From an uncultured Pseudomonadota bacterium (lineage in GTDB: Bacteria > Pseudomonadota > Gammaproteobacteria > Methylococcales > Methylomonadaceae), in contig CAIXED010000011.1 of assembly GCA_903918375.1 (NCBI GenBank), positions 1 through 64,000 on the forward strand: a stretch of 64,000 bases of DNA, read 5' to 3'. Positions 21,301 to 26,381 of the stretch are shown here, in pieces (position 1 is the stretch's first letter; each line of letters starts with the position of its first letter). The notes beneath the pieces are model-generated. The model searched no databases. It was not told where the DNA came from and saw only the letters and a list, made by a program, of their open reading frames with translations. Made by a program: the position numbers and the translations under genes.

Positions 21301-23939
21301 ATGGCACAGGCGTGGCCATTTCGGCTGTGGGTGTCACCAGCGCGGTGGTGGACTTCAGTGTCACCCCGACCACGCCACCGCTCAACGCACCGATCATCGC
21401 TGCCTTGGGTTCCGCCACGACCAGCGCCATGACTGGCTTGAGCGAGGTGGTCAACACCAACGTCATTTACCGCAGCGCTGCGCTCGATGGTGTGCAGGTC
21501 AACGTGGTGCTCAAGACCGCGGCTGCCGCTGGCGACTGGATCAAGATCACCTGGGGCGATCAGGAGTACACCTACAAGTTCACTGCCGCAGTGGCGATCA
21601 ATACACCTACCACCATCACGGTGCCTTACGCGGTGGTGAATGCACAGGGCATGGGCACCTTCAATGTGTCGGTGCAGCAGTTCAAGGCCGATGGCGTGTC
21701 GGGCACCGCAATCAGCGCCGCCAGCACGGTCACCGGTGTGAAGTACGCCTTTGACATGCTGCCGAACGAAGCCAATTACGGCTTTGTGCTGCAAGGTGAG
21801 GCCAACTACAACTATGCGGGTTATGCGGTTTCCAATGCCGGCGACGTCAACGGCGATGGCTATGACGATTTGATCGTCGGCGCGCCTGGCGGTGCCAGTT
21901 ACGCGGGCCGCAGCTATGTGGTGTTCGGTGCCAGCAAAATGGCCAGCCCTATTGCCTTGTCAAGTTTGACGGTGGTGGGCAACACCTTGGGTTTTGTGAT
22001 CACCGGGACGGCGGTCAACGAATACAGTGGTTTCACTGTGACTGGTGGTGGTGACGTCAACGGTGACGGTCTGGCTGACTTGGTGGTGGCCAACGCTGCC
22101 AACTATGCTGTGGGTTCGGGTTGGTATCCGCAGGAGCTGGGCAGTGCTGGGACCTCCAGCGCCACTTATGTGGTGTTCGGCAAGACCAGCACCACGGCGG
22201 TCAACTTGACGGCACTGACAGCAGCCACCAACCTGACTGCCTCGGCCAGCTCGCTGGGCTTCAAAATCAACACCACCGGCACAACATCGGCTGGCTGGAG
22301 TGTGAGCAATGCAGGCGACGTCAACGGCGATGGCCTAGACGACGTTGTGGTGGCCAACCCCACATATGGCGCACGCGATGGACGTGCTTATGTGATCTAT
22401 GGCAAGGCCTCCGGTGCGGCTGTGGAGGTCAGCAACTTGCCTGCGATTGGCGCCAACAACAGCAACGGCTTTATGATCACCGCCGACACCAACATCGACA
22501 CGTCGGCCACACCGGCATTGTCGAGCGTGAGCAGTGGTGACATCAACGGTGACGGTTACAGTGATTTGGTGCTGGGGGCTTGGTACACGGGAGCCGCTGC
22601 CGCCACTGGGGGCAGTGTGTTCGTGTTGTACGGAAAAGCCACCAACAATTCCATCGACGTCAGCGCACTGACCGCAGCGGCCAACGGCCGAGGCTTCCGC
22701 ATCATTGGTGAAGGCTATGCGGGCATGGACGTGGCCGGTGTGAGCGACGTCAACGGCGACGGCTTGGCCGATGTGTTGTTGCAGTCGACCCAGGGTCTGG
22801 TGGGAACCTCCACCAACAAGGGCGCGGCCTGGGTGGTGTTTGGCAAGACCAACAACGACCCGGTCAACGTCTCGTCCATCGAGGCGGGTGTGGGTGGCTT
22901 TGCCATCAACCTGGGCCTGGACACCACTAACAACGGTGCCTATGCGGTCAGCAGCGCGGGTGACTTCAACGGTGACGGTTTGGGCGATATCATCGTCACC
23001 CACCCCAACGCCAGCTATGTCAACAATGGCGTCACTGCAGCGTCGTCCGGTGCGGCCTACATTGTGTTTGGCAAGACCGGCACCGGCACGGTGCAGATCA
23101 CCAGCCTGGATGGTAGTGAGGGCTTCCGCATCGTCAACCCCTATGCCAGCGAATTCATGGGCAATGCGGTGAGCGGTGGAGGCGACATCAACGGCGACGG
23201 TTTTGATGACGTCATCATCGGTGACTATAAGGGGGACACCACCTTGACCGACAACGGCAAGACCTACGTGGTTTACGGTGGCGTGAGCAATACGCAAGCC
23301 ACGGTGTTCCAAGTATCCAATGGTGATCAGATTGGTACCTCCGGAGCAGATACTTTGACTGGCACCAGCGGTAACAACCAGCTGGTGGGTGGTTTGGGTA
23401 ATGACACCTTGATTGGTGCAGGCGGTGCTGATGTTCTGTATGGCGGCATGGGTAATGACACTATTGTGGTCAATGCCGATAACATCGCTAAATTGTCCTT
23501 GGCTGGTGATACTCAGGCTGTGGAACGCATCGATGGTGGTGGTGGTATCGACACCCTGAAGTTGGACGGTGCCGATCTCATGCTCGACCTAGCCAACATC
23601 AAGTCGGTGGCCATGCAGAACATGGAAAAAATCGACCTGACCGGTTCCGGCAACAACACCCTGAAGCTGAATGTGCATGACCTATTGGAGAACTTCACCA
23701 GTGCCAACGTCTGGAACGCGGGCAACAGTAGCTCCGGTAACTTGGCGGCTACGGTGTATCGTAACCAGTTGATGGTGACCGGTGATGCCGGTGACAAGGT
23801 GGTCTTGAGTGATCTGACCAGCTGGGCACAAACCCTGCCAGCTAACTTTATCACCATTAATGGTCACGCTTACGATGGCTATAACTTAGGTGCTGCACAG
23901 TTGTTGATCGAGCATGGAATAACCGTTTCCGCATCCTAA
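3399..23939 (+). CDS. Giant Bap-like T1SS adhesin (6,846 aa): BapA-type prefix, Ig-like repeats, FG-GAP blocks, RTX C-terminus
   Basis: This is a predicted secreted, cell-surface adhesin or biofilm matrix protein. The start is TTG with an AAGGACGAGG ribosome-binding site; the next ATG (3471) lacks one. Order by residue: 25-125 resembles the BapA prefix domain (a short beta segment ending KKQVLELLDFYSDSW); 195-370 is a single domain with a GSVAAGPVYDG start; about 490-5,000 are roughly 100-residue bacterial Ig-like repeats (I count about 18 with the S-D-T/S-G signature and DPAGNxS ends). Residues 5,180-5,640 and 6,128-6,631 are FG-GAP blocks with DVNGDGYDD-type calcium loops. RTX-type GNDxxxGGxGND repeats lie at 5,647-5,700 and 6,643-6,695, and a T1SS-like C-terminus follows (INGHAYDGYNLGAAQLLIE). 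Base composition changes sharply from about 16.9 kb. No ABC exporter is adjacent in locus A. The glycosyltransferase downstream may modify this protein (inference). Confidence 0.93.
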   Translation: MTYCFEKQDFVQIADKHSLRLSPMKLKQLNQNPVAFKLIRLSVGNRVHEQLLSKAMIKLEAEAGVNYRIVYADSLQQPANLSLKKKGNSLIVKVGKKQVLELLDFYSDSWLSEQLPVYQADENTQTELFTTDSQIIPCSPAFNDLTWQLSNSRSEWLLNYDGAAGSTSQSTNFYSSILAKMWPQGFGPNDSLAAELDTTPIVGDLIITGSVAAGPVYDGVSLEAYDQNGNLLGNTVIQSDGTYTINSLSRGDYRGVVLLKVVDTNTTNANYIDEATAANKSLNAELRALGIAEVGQTLFGVIGPDAHLIINITPLTELAVRQAGVSSNAAVSVTAAQTANNNVASAFGLSGVELTGNVTTTNSASFDPTNGLSNAEKYGIALTKLSGLDSLNAGNMATSLDLLAANLNGSTLTTAGATLVDQGRAQALTNLKTSAAPTFNSAVGGSDTVLNRQLLGDIVVTAQDLDSNGCLVVSGTALPGVTLTVTLPDGSTQQTVVDATGHFSLTSLSPQPSLDTPVKVVGTDALSAPVNNAAPNVPVIDIGNGNVITGSADPATTVTVKDMAGNVIGTAVADALGFWSLTPEKPLISGTNLKATAVDAAGNASGPGAGVTDPNAVVIVIPEASDGYVDAAEKASDGGVPIDVSLPANAVAGDVIKSLITLPNGSTLTLTHVLSSADITAGQITQLMGPAELPIDGLYQVSSTLINSLGNSSAPSLRSFLLDTAIPDAPVIAPSNGQIITGTAEPGTTVTVRDGAGNIIGTVGPVGSGGYWTLLPLVPLADNATITATATDPAGYTSGPGVGVVDTGALLITGAIDNQGPRTGLLSDGAYTNDTTPQLTGSLGAPLAAGETLAIYREGVFVGNAIVNGNSWSFQDGTTAPLVDGPYAYEAKVQNGSAVIQSSGVFHLIVDNAPSTPGVQIPDAANGVSNAEALDGVALRITLPQDAAVGDVVTTVITLPNNGGSITRTTVLTQAMITVGIIVETVTNAELGGPVAGNYLDGTWNTSTTLTDAAGNVSAPQPDSFRLAANAPSLIIDTIAGDNIVNAAEKAGDLPVSGSTSAELGQAVTITLVDSSNNVIGTYFTTVKADGTFALNIPQADLPADGSYSVKGDVSNSAGTPAVQQTQGLLFDTVAPVIAIDHVAGDAVGSAGDGLFDGVERGFDPNTYQLSNTVTTLPVISGTTDAEVGQTVTVLLNNVVYTTTVQSGGTWSITLTQNDAKALVHGNSYDIRVNVSDVAGNPAVPDTNNHLVVNIAPPDVPTIDQQYAGTTTPLITGTAQKLAVGNPIALADGDIISFTLNGVTVNATIDSSQPNGTNCAGVSYDPVTKAWSLDTATAANFALQDDHTYDVAVGVTAAGLPIRNDISTGELILDTTPPTITLNPISPDASGVSVINAQEQNQPLVLTGTTDAQVGSTVTLTGLDGVTRTAIVQAGVNGGANTFSIPVPGSVISGLADGTLHPSVSVTNLFGLTGSDSETLLIDTTAPSTPAVVLPESTSGVNAAEAISAGGTPLEITLPQDTAAGDVVTTVVTKADGTVLVLNHLLTTADITAGTITQLIAASELTVDGHWTTSTTITDPVGNSSAPQAGGFLLDTQAPGAPSVVLPEASNGVNAAEAASNGGTPLDISLPGDAAVGDVVTTIVTLPDNTTLTLNTVLTVADVAAGTITQLIPTSALIVDGAWTTSTTLTDMAGNTGPARAGGFVLDTTPPSAPAAVLATSSDTGVLADSITKDTTPSISGTGTAGDTITVTFPTGEVLTAIVAADGTWTVTPTQPLSEGLNTVVVTATDPAGNTSPETQLPLRIDTTAPLAPAAVDLAPASDTGVSNSDKLTNDNTPTLVGTGTPGDTITVYDSQRNPIATAIVDANGNWSATTTPLAEGLNNLTITATDPAGNEGPAAPLAITIDTAAPAAPLADVAAVSDTGISNSDNITKDNTPTISGTAVAGDTITVTFPGGEVQTVIVPSNGIWNVTPTNPLPDGLQNVIVTATDPAGNTSAPTTVPVTIDTTAPSAPLADVAATSDTGSSNTDNITSDNTPTISGGNANPGDTITVTMPGTNQVLTTVVAADGSWSVTPTQALADGTANVTVTATDPAGNISAPTTVPVTIDTTAPVAPTVNSLITNDSTPVLTGTAILAVGETLQVFINGATYNVTVAVGGNWSLDTGTATPVSGTFSAFVANINYPVTATVIDLAGNATSDATTNEVLFDNMAPSTPTVDALVTNDSTPVITGTANLLAGETLKVTVNGASYNVAVANNGTWSLDTGSAIPVSGSLGAFVNGTRYPVTATITDLANNQTSDITTNELLFDTTAPSIPAGDVAASSDTGVSNTDNITRDTTPEIIGTGTPGDTMRLYAADGTTLLGTAVVDAAGNWSITPSNALPEGPSALQVTATDPAGNTSAPATVNVTIDTSAPAAPTALLDPSSDTGVQGDSTTNDNTPTLSGTGTVGDTITIKDPNGNVIASAVVDVNGNWNATPVNPLPQGVNNLSVTATDPAGNTSAPAALPITIDTTASAAPVAALAAASDSGIAGDSITNDNTPTITGTGVVGDTIKLYAPNGTTLLGSVVVAANGTWSITPIAAQPDGLNNFKVNATDPAGNVSAFTTVPVTIDTVAPNAPAADVAALSDTGSSNTDNITSDNTPTISGGSATPGDTITVTMPGSNEVLTAVVAADGTWSVTPTQPLADGTANVSVTATDPQGNVSTATLVPVTIDTTAPIPPVATLDATSNSGLTSDNITNDNTPLLSGTGVAGDTITVMDVKGRVLGTALVTGNGTWSFQTTVVQPNGLVEFSITATDPAGNTSLPAMLPVMIDTVVATPVIDPTNGVGQITGTGEAGATVTLTDTTTNTVIGTAIVAADGTWSITPSSTLLNGDALSATQTDVAGNLSQPTTSTVDNNVPNINATNGILITGTGKPGDSIALTLTDGTPIRDASGAPLLVLVDVNGNWTATSGTPLADGTVVKAIDTTNHLFDTQVVDAQAPTTPIADVAATSDSGISNTDNITSDTTPTIVGNGTAGDVIKLYAPDGTTLLGSAVVATDGSWAITPTNALPQGLNNLQVTATDPVGNTSAPGTMPVTIDTTAPTAPVADVAAASDTGVSNTDNITNDTTPTISGTGTAGDTITVTMPGTNEVLTAVVAANGTWSVTPTQALADGTANVSVTATDPAGNVSTATLVPVTIDTSAPAAPAADVAAASDTGVSNTDNITSDTTPTISGTGTAGDTITVTMPGTNEVLTVVVALNGTWSVTPTQALADGTANVSVTATDTAGNVSPATLVPVTIDTTAPAAPAADMAAASDTGVSNTDNITSDNTPTISGTGTAGDTITVTMPGTGEVLTAVVAANGSWSVTPTQALADGTANVSVIATDPAGNVSPATLVPVTIDTTPPAAPVVTALTTNDTTPTISGTATLAAGESLQVTVNGATYNVTVANNGTWSLDTGSATPVSGTLGAFVNGQSYSVTATTTDLAGNTTSDVSSSELTIDTTPPATPVVTPVITADLTPTITGTATLAAGESLQVTVNGATYNVTVGSNGSWALDTGTATPVSGTLGVFANGQSYSVTATTTDLAGNTTSDTSTGELTIDTSLPASPVGDVAASSDSGISNTDNITNDNTPEIVGTGTPGNTIKLYAADGTTLLGTAIVDQNGNWSITPTTSLPDGLNNLVMTATDPQNRVSAPSIVPVTIDTSAPSALVADVAAASDTGVSNTDNITSDNTPTISGTGTAGDTITVTMPATNEVLTAVVAANGTWSVTPTQALADGTANVSVTATDPAGNVSTATLVPVTIDTSAPAAPAADVAAASDTGVSNTDNITSDTTPTISGTGTAGDTITVTMPGTNEVLTVVVALNGTWSVTPTQALADGTSNVSVTATDSAGNVSAPTSVPVTIDTTAGSISVAIPEAANRVSSVEAADGVQMSITVPAAAKVGDVITTVVTAPNGSTSTLTYTLLATDLPSAQGGTATGNGPFTITQTVPQTTLQGGGASYLDGTWTTSSTLTDAAGNTGSAVVDGFTLAANTPVITIANVAGDNIINAAEKAGAVAVSGTTTYVEVGQTVTVKMMSGSGVLHTYTATVQAGGTYTLNIPSADIPVDGSYSLTADVTNAVGVAATQVTHALTVDATAPVISVTSIASDTVSGSQNGTFDALERGPLNSNTVARPLVISGTTDAEVGQTVTFTLNGQTYTTSVQNGGSWAYTLSDADAIALKHGSSYAITAMVSDLAGNSAADTNNSLVVNIAAPDIPTVVEKFTGSLTPTIIGHAQKDAGNSSFIDLDAGDILTVTVNNVTYTLIIGSTSSPSGLTYSVGGQWSLAIPTGNITALGDYDVSVSATAGGVTKTDITSTELHITAATPTITLNTISGGTLNAAESTQTLPITGTTDAPVGATVTVTINSVNYTALVQVDGSFTVNVPGTAVAAIANGTQTVSASVTNQYGLTGNNSTSLIVDKTAPAAPVGDVAAASDTGVSNTDNVTSLVRPAIVGTAEPNAVVKLYAADGTTLLGTVTADGSGNWSITPSANLNQGLNNLTVTATDAAGNTSAPATVPVTVDTTLPAAPTVDALTTGNIHPTITGTALLAAGETLQVTVNGATYNVTVGSNGTWSLNTATATPASGTLGIFSNGSYAVTATTTDLAGNTRSDATTSELTINTNLPVLTGGLAPASDSGLVGDNITNNTTPTFSGLGTPGSTIKLYAANGTTVIGTTVVLSDGTWAVKPSATLAAGVQNLSITSTNAAGTIIGPMAVPVTIDTAATITIVSVAGDAVTTTVAPAAPLNGTFSIGERGFDSTTYTLNNTVTTTPVISGTTDAESGSTVTLTLNGKTYTTTVVTGSAGVNTWTYTLSDADAKLLNHGNTYAITASVTDITANTGTDNNNGVVVNIAPPDVPTVVSQYNITTLIPTITGVANKIDNLSNTIHLQTGDALTVVLKNATGTALATYALTVGAGNVTTGTGGTGLSVNTELSYDKTTGIWTLGGGDGIPAGVFTRAGVYNVDVTSTIANGGGSLSRSDVSSSEISILPTPPTINATAWATTGVGNSSSLTGVQEALYDRNSTTFSATAGTVDNRLYYSEASSPTGSTGTVVRVQLPNGTGSVPVGAGDVMTLSWDGVTTSTVTLSANDVANKYVDVTVPYSLISAQSFGDLTVSAKLTVANTSLSANSATLNSIYFFDLPLANTGGVPGDNFGYRINGRPSDNIGAKGTATPPGMVMVGDVNGDGYDDMVIGAGQSTYSASAAAFVVFGSSAPQNVDLSAIALGGSTQGFMIAGLTSANSISLILDHGDFNGDGLDDISISSSSGGGFDSYIVYGKSGNTATVQVSSLTTTANSNGLKVTAGYGGLNNLGDLNGDGIDDWGSSTSAIATWRQFEVKYGSADATAMTVNAATYDFLLTSGDYLYNDFAQGADVNGDGYGDLILRATSSQDPNMPTRAEIYFGSATGLSATNMYSITGLAGFQGKMIGTGDINGDGRADMVMSTSGSVVYVNFGKSTTATYNMTELSTGTSSNGFMILGNTTGTAAVFDQAKVVGDFNGDGLDDIVIGQTAMTLNGAVSGGGYLIYGKTSFGTVNLTDLKVSEGFRIDGVLGADKALTGISGGGDINGDGFADLIVSSPNAISSSAGGAGQASGTTAGGVSYIIYGGPSILNPMVFQSSNGDLIGTGAAETLTGTAGNNQIVAGQGNDTVIGAGGADVLLGGQGNDVFVLNTDNVRNLSIRVGNDTQKIAHIDGGNGLDTIQFAESMVVSLQSARTLVENVERFDLAGTGGTLQIESGLDVNLLTDFNQCSTANGWTLSGTVTGFDGSVSYQQVVVDGTSSDKLRLGADFVKETGSVTYAGSATSAGVYDVYTNATTRSQVLVKQGVQVLPTMLVVPTLTLPEADLISSFGFLSLPEAQDAGSLNNTTSVAGTPVLVSLTGTGANAGDTVRVNWESQAAVPYTLTAADVANGYARVSVPTSVLVAATAAGTKDTVGLTAQVFDGTGVAISAVGVTSAVVDFSVTPTTPPLNAPIIAALGSATTSAMTGLSEVVNTNVIYRSAALDGVQVNVVLKTAAAAGDWIKITWGDQEYTYKFTAAVAINTPTTITVPYAVVNAQGMGTFNVSVQQFKADGVSGTAISAASTVTGVKYAFDMLPNEANYGFVLQGEANYNYAGYAVSNAGDVNGDGYDDLIVGAPGGASYAGRSYVVFGASKMASPIALSSLTVVGNTLGFVITGTAVNEYSGFTVTGGGDVNGDGLADLVVANAANYAVGSGWYPQELGSAGTSSATYVVFGKTSTTAVNLTALTAATNLTASASSLGFKINTTGTTSAGWSVSNAGDVNGDGLDDVVVANPTYGARDGRAYVIYGKASGAAVEVSNLPAIGANNSNGFMITADTNIDTSATPALSSVSSGDINGDGYSDLVLGAWYTGAAAATGGSVFVLYGKATNNSIDVSALTAAANGRGFRIIGEGYAGMDVAGVSDVNGDGLADVLLQSTQGLVGTSTNKGAAWVVFGKTNNDPVNVSSIEAGVGGFAINLGLDTTNNGAYAVSSAGDFNGDGLGDIIVTHPNASYVNNGVTAASSGAAYIVFGKTGTGTVQITSLDGSEGFRIVNPYASEFMGNAVSGGGDINGDGFDDVIIGDYKGDTTLTDNGKTYVVYGGVSNTQATVFQVSNGDQIGTSGADTLTGTSGNNQLVGGLGNDTLIGAGGADVLYGGMGNDTIVVNADNIAKLSLAGDTQAVERIDGGGGIDTLKLDGADLMLDLANIKSVAMQNMEKIDLTGSGNNTLKLNVHDLLENFTSANVWNAGNSSSGNLAATVYRNQLMVTGDAGDKVVLSDLTSWAQTLPANFITINGHAYDGYNLGAAQLLIEHGITVSAS
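12822..14986 (+). repeat. Near-identical 350-bp duplicated segment in the Ig-like region (12822-13171 and 14637-14986)
   Basis: The two segments lie 1,815 bp (605 codons) apart and I see four mismatches over about 350 bp, far fewer than between other Ig-like repeats of the gene. The offset is a multiple of three, so the frame is kept. This points to recent duplication or gene conversion inside the adhesin gene. Confidence 0.85.
16900..23310 (+). other. GC-rich, codon-shifted block inside the giant adhesin gene
   Basis: From about 16.9 kb, third positions change to mostly G/C: leucine is mainly CTG and glycine/asparagine mainly GGC/AAC. Before and after, TTA/TTG and GGT/AAT are common. Hand counts of single 60-base lines give 33 G+C at 10501, 40 at 20881 and 25 in the neighbouring glycosyltransferase at 25801. 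The block holds the last Ig-like units and both FG-GAP modules, and fades at about 23.3 kb. Boundaries are judged by eye. I read it as a segment acquired by recombination from a higher-GC genome. Confidence 0.75.
20281..20965 (+). repeat. Internal copy of the RTX + C-terminal module (partner at about 23270-23936)
   Basis: Residues about 5,640-5,855 of the giant protein mirror its true C-terminus. Shared parts, in order, are a VFQ-SNGD lead, GTAGNNQIVAGQGNDTVIGA (compare GTSGNNQLVGGLGNDTLIGA), an IDGG-G-DT segment, and a tail with DKLRLG, YDVYTNA and LVKQGVQV. The tail lines up with DKVVLS, YDGYNLGA and LIEHGITV at the end. An FG-GAP block precedes each copy. So a former protein end appears embedded within the present protein. 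Confidence 0.7.
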
Positions 23940-23946
23940 GGCGTTG

Positions 23947-23971
23947 GGTGCATTCGCGAAAGCAATGCACC
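23947..23971 (+). terminator. Hairpin after the giant adhesin gene, weak terminator candidate
   Basis: GGTGCATT (23947-23954) pairs with AATGCACC (23964-23971), 8 bp with a 9-nt loop, starting 8 bp after the stop codon. There is no strong T-run directly behind it. A second short stem (CTCCC...GGGGG) and T-rich sequence follow near 24,000-24,035. It may lower read-through into the glycosyltransferase gene rather than block it. Confidence 0.4.
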
Positions 23972-24063
23972 GTTGGCTTTAAGGTTAGGGTGATTCTCCC
24001 TATGAAAGGGGGGTATTTTGACGGTTAAAATTTTTTGGTTTTTTGTAGTGGAACAGATGGTTT

Positions 24064-26310
24064 ATGAACGATAAACAGGTAGCGGATACTGAAATGCAGA
24101 ATGCCGAGAAACAACTTTCGGCAGCGGCAGTTGCGTTATTCAAACAAGCCAATACCCAGTTTCGTGCCGGTTTATGGCAGGACGCTGAAAGCTTATATCA
24201 GCAGGTAGTAAGCCTTGAGCCGCAGTTTGATTTCGCGTTGTTGCAGATAGCGCGTTGCCAAATCAATCGTGGTGATCAGACCAGCGCTCGGCAGGCGTTT
24301 GAACGTTTGTTGCGGGCGTTTCCCGAGAATTTTAGCGGCTGGTTGGAAGCGGGCAATATGTGCCGCAAGCAGGGCATGATTGATCAGGCGATGATGAGTT
24401 ATAAACGGGCGATTGCGGTGAATCCTCAGCGTTATGAGGGGCATATTTCTTTGGCTCGGATACTTGAGGATAGTGGACAGTTTGATGCGGCCGCTGCGGA
24501 ATATCATTGGGGATTGGTGTTTGGTGGCGCAGAAAAAACCCGATTAATTCATTGGTGGATGGCGAAATATCGCTTGGAACGCGGTGATGCGGCGCGGGCG
24601 ATGGAGTCTATGCGTCAGGCGTTATTGGTGTCGCGATTGGATAAAGCGCCTTTGTCGGATAACGAGCGCGCTGAAATGCAGATTGATTTAGGCAATGTGA
24701 TGATGCGTTTGGGGATGACCGATGACGCACATCGGGCTTTTGAACGCGCCAGTAGTGCAACCGAAGAGGCGACCTTAGTGCGTTTGGCGGAATTGTCGTT
24801 TCGGTTCAATTTGTGGCAGGAAGCGCAAGATGTCTTGAAACGTAATGTCGAATTGCATCCTGATAGTGCATTGGCGCATTGGAATTTGGCGCATTCGTAT
24901 GTGGAAAGTTGGCAGCTGGAAGAGGCTTTGTGTGAGCTTGAAAAAGCGGAGGCGATTGCCCCGCAACCCGGCGCTTTGTCGATGCGTGCTTCGGTGGCAG
25001 GGCGAATTGGCGATGTTGATCAAGCTTTGGCTTTGTATCGGCAGTTGGCTGAACAAGAGGGGCCTCATTCGCTGATGCGTTCCAGCGCGGCAATGAGTGC
25101 TTTGTATAGCGATCAGTTGTCGGCTCAGGAAGTGGCCGATTTGCATGTTGAGTTGTTTGCCCCTTTGGGTCAGAACGCCAGAACCGTCGATTCTTTTAAA
25201 AATGATCGCAGTTTGAATCGTCGCTTGAAAGTGGGCTTGATTAGCGCCGATTTTCATCATCAGCATCCGGTCAATATTTTTATGCAGCCAATTTTGGCGC
25301 GCTTGAATAAACAGCAGTTTGAGTTGACGGTGTATTTCACCGGCGTTTCTTACGATGACCAAACCCAGTTGGCTAAACAGCGTGTTTCGCATTGGCTTGA
25401 GGTGACCAATTGGAGCGATTTACAGTTGGCACGGCGTATTGAGCGCGATCAAATTGATATTTTGTTGGATTTGTCGGGCCACACCAGTATGCATCGGATG
25501 AATTTGATTGCTCAACGGGTTGCACCGGTTCAGGCGACATTTTTGGGTTATCCCTGTTCAACGGGGGTGCCGAATATCGATTGGATGATTGCTGATGGCG
25601 TGGTGGCACCCGTAGGTCATGAGTCTTTGTATTCGGAAAAATTGATGCGTTTACCGAATACGGTGTTTTGTTATTCGCCTGAAGTGGATTATCCCTTTCC
25701 TGAGTATCCGCCATCGTGTGCGGAACGACCTTTGACTTTTGGTTCGTTCAACAACCTGCCGAAGTTGACCTCGCATACGGTGAGGTTATGGGCGGCAGTG
25801 TTGAAAGCGGTGTCTGGTTCAAGGTTGTTGTTAAAAGCGCCGAGCTTTAAAGATGAAAGTGCGATTAAAGCCTTTACTGAACGATTTGTGGCAGAGGGCA
25901 TTGATCCTAGTCGATTGGAGTTTCGCGGTCCGGTGGGCTTAAGCGACATGATGGCTGAATATGCCGATGTCGATATTGCGCTAGACCCAGTGCCTTATAA
26001 CGGCGGTACTACGACTTTACAGGCAATGTGGATGGGGGTGCCGGTAGTGGTTAAAGCCGGTAATCACTTTGTTTCCAGAATGGGGGCCAGTTTTATGACT
26101 GCCGCAGGTTTGGGCGATTGGGTGGCGGATACTGATGCTGATTATGTGCGGATTGCTCAGCAAATGGCTGCTGATCGTCAAGCATTGTTGAAATTGAAGC
26201 GGGGTTTGCGCGCGCAATTATTGAATCGTCCGGCTTGGGATGTGGAGCAATATGCCAAAGATTTTGGCGATTGTTTGAACGCGATGTGGGCCGAATTTGT
26301 CGCGGTGTGA
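24064..26310 (+). CDS. TPR + OGT/SPINDLY-family glycosyltransferase
   Basis: This is a 748-residue cytoplasmic protein without a signal peptide. Residues about 20-350 are tetratricopeptide-type helical repeats. From about residue 386 it has the C-terminal catalytic region of the O-linked GlcNAc transferase (SPINDLY, GT41) family. Visible family motifs are KVGLISADFHHQHPV, ILLDLSGHT, APVQATFLGYP, FGSFNNLPKLT and DIALDPVPYNGGTTT. Such enzymes move a sugar from a nucleotide sugar onto Ser/Thr of proteins; the donor cannot be read from sequence. It lies between the Ser/Thr-rich giant adhesin and a TolC-like gene, so adhesin glycosylation before export is a reasonable inference. Its base composition matches the chromosomal backbone, not the GC-rich part of the adhesin gene. 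Confidence 0.9.
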   Translation: MNDKQVADTEMQNAEKQLSAAAVALFKQANTQFRAGLWQDAESLYQQVVSLEPQFDFALLQIARCQINRGDQTSARQAFERLLRAFPENFSGWLEAGNMCRKQGMIDQAMMSYKRAIAVNPQRYEGHISLARILEDSGQFDAAAAEYHWGLVFGGAEKTRLIHWWMAKYRLERGDAARAMESMRQALLVSRLDKAPLSDNERAEMQIDLGNVMMRLGMTDDAHRAFERASSATEEATLVRLAELSFRFNLWQEAQDVLKRNVELHPDSALAHWNLAHSYVESWQLEEALCELEKAEAIAPQPGALSMRASVAGRIGDVDQALALYRQLAEQEGPHSLMRSSAAMSALYSDQLSAQEVADLHVELFAPLGQNARTVDSFKNDRSLNRRLKVGLISADFHHQHPVNIFMQPILARLNKQQFELTVYFTGVSYDDQTQLAKQRVSHWLEVTNWSDLQLARRIERDQIDILLDLSGHTSMHRMNLIAQRVAPVQATFLGYPCSTGVPNIDWMIADGVVAPVGHESLYSEKLMRLPNTVFCYSPEVDYPFPEYPPSCAERPLTFGSFNNLPKLTSHTVRLWAAVLKAVSGSRLLLKAPSFKDESAIKAFTERFVAEGIDPSRLEFRGPVGLSDMMAEYADVDIALDPVPYNGGTTTLQAMWMGVPVVVKAGNHFVSRMGASFMTAAGLGDWVADTDADYVRIAQQMAADRQALLKLKRGLRAQLLNRPAWDVEQYAKDFGDCLNAMWAEFVAV

Positions 26311-26381
26311 GCGGATCTTATGCTCTGCATAACGCGTTGATAAAGATTAAAACCAAATTAGATTTGTATTAAGGATTAATT

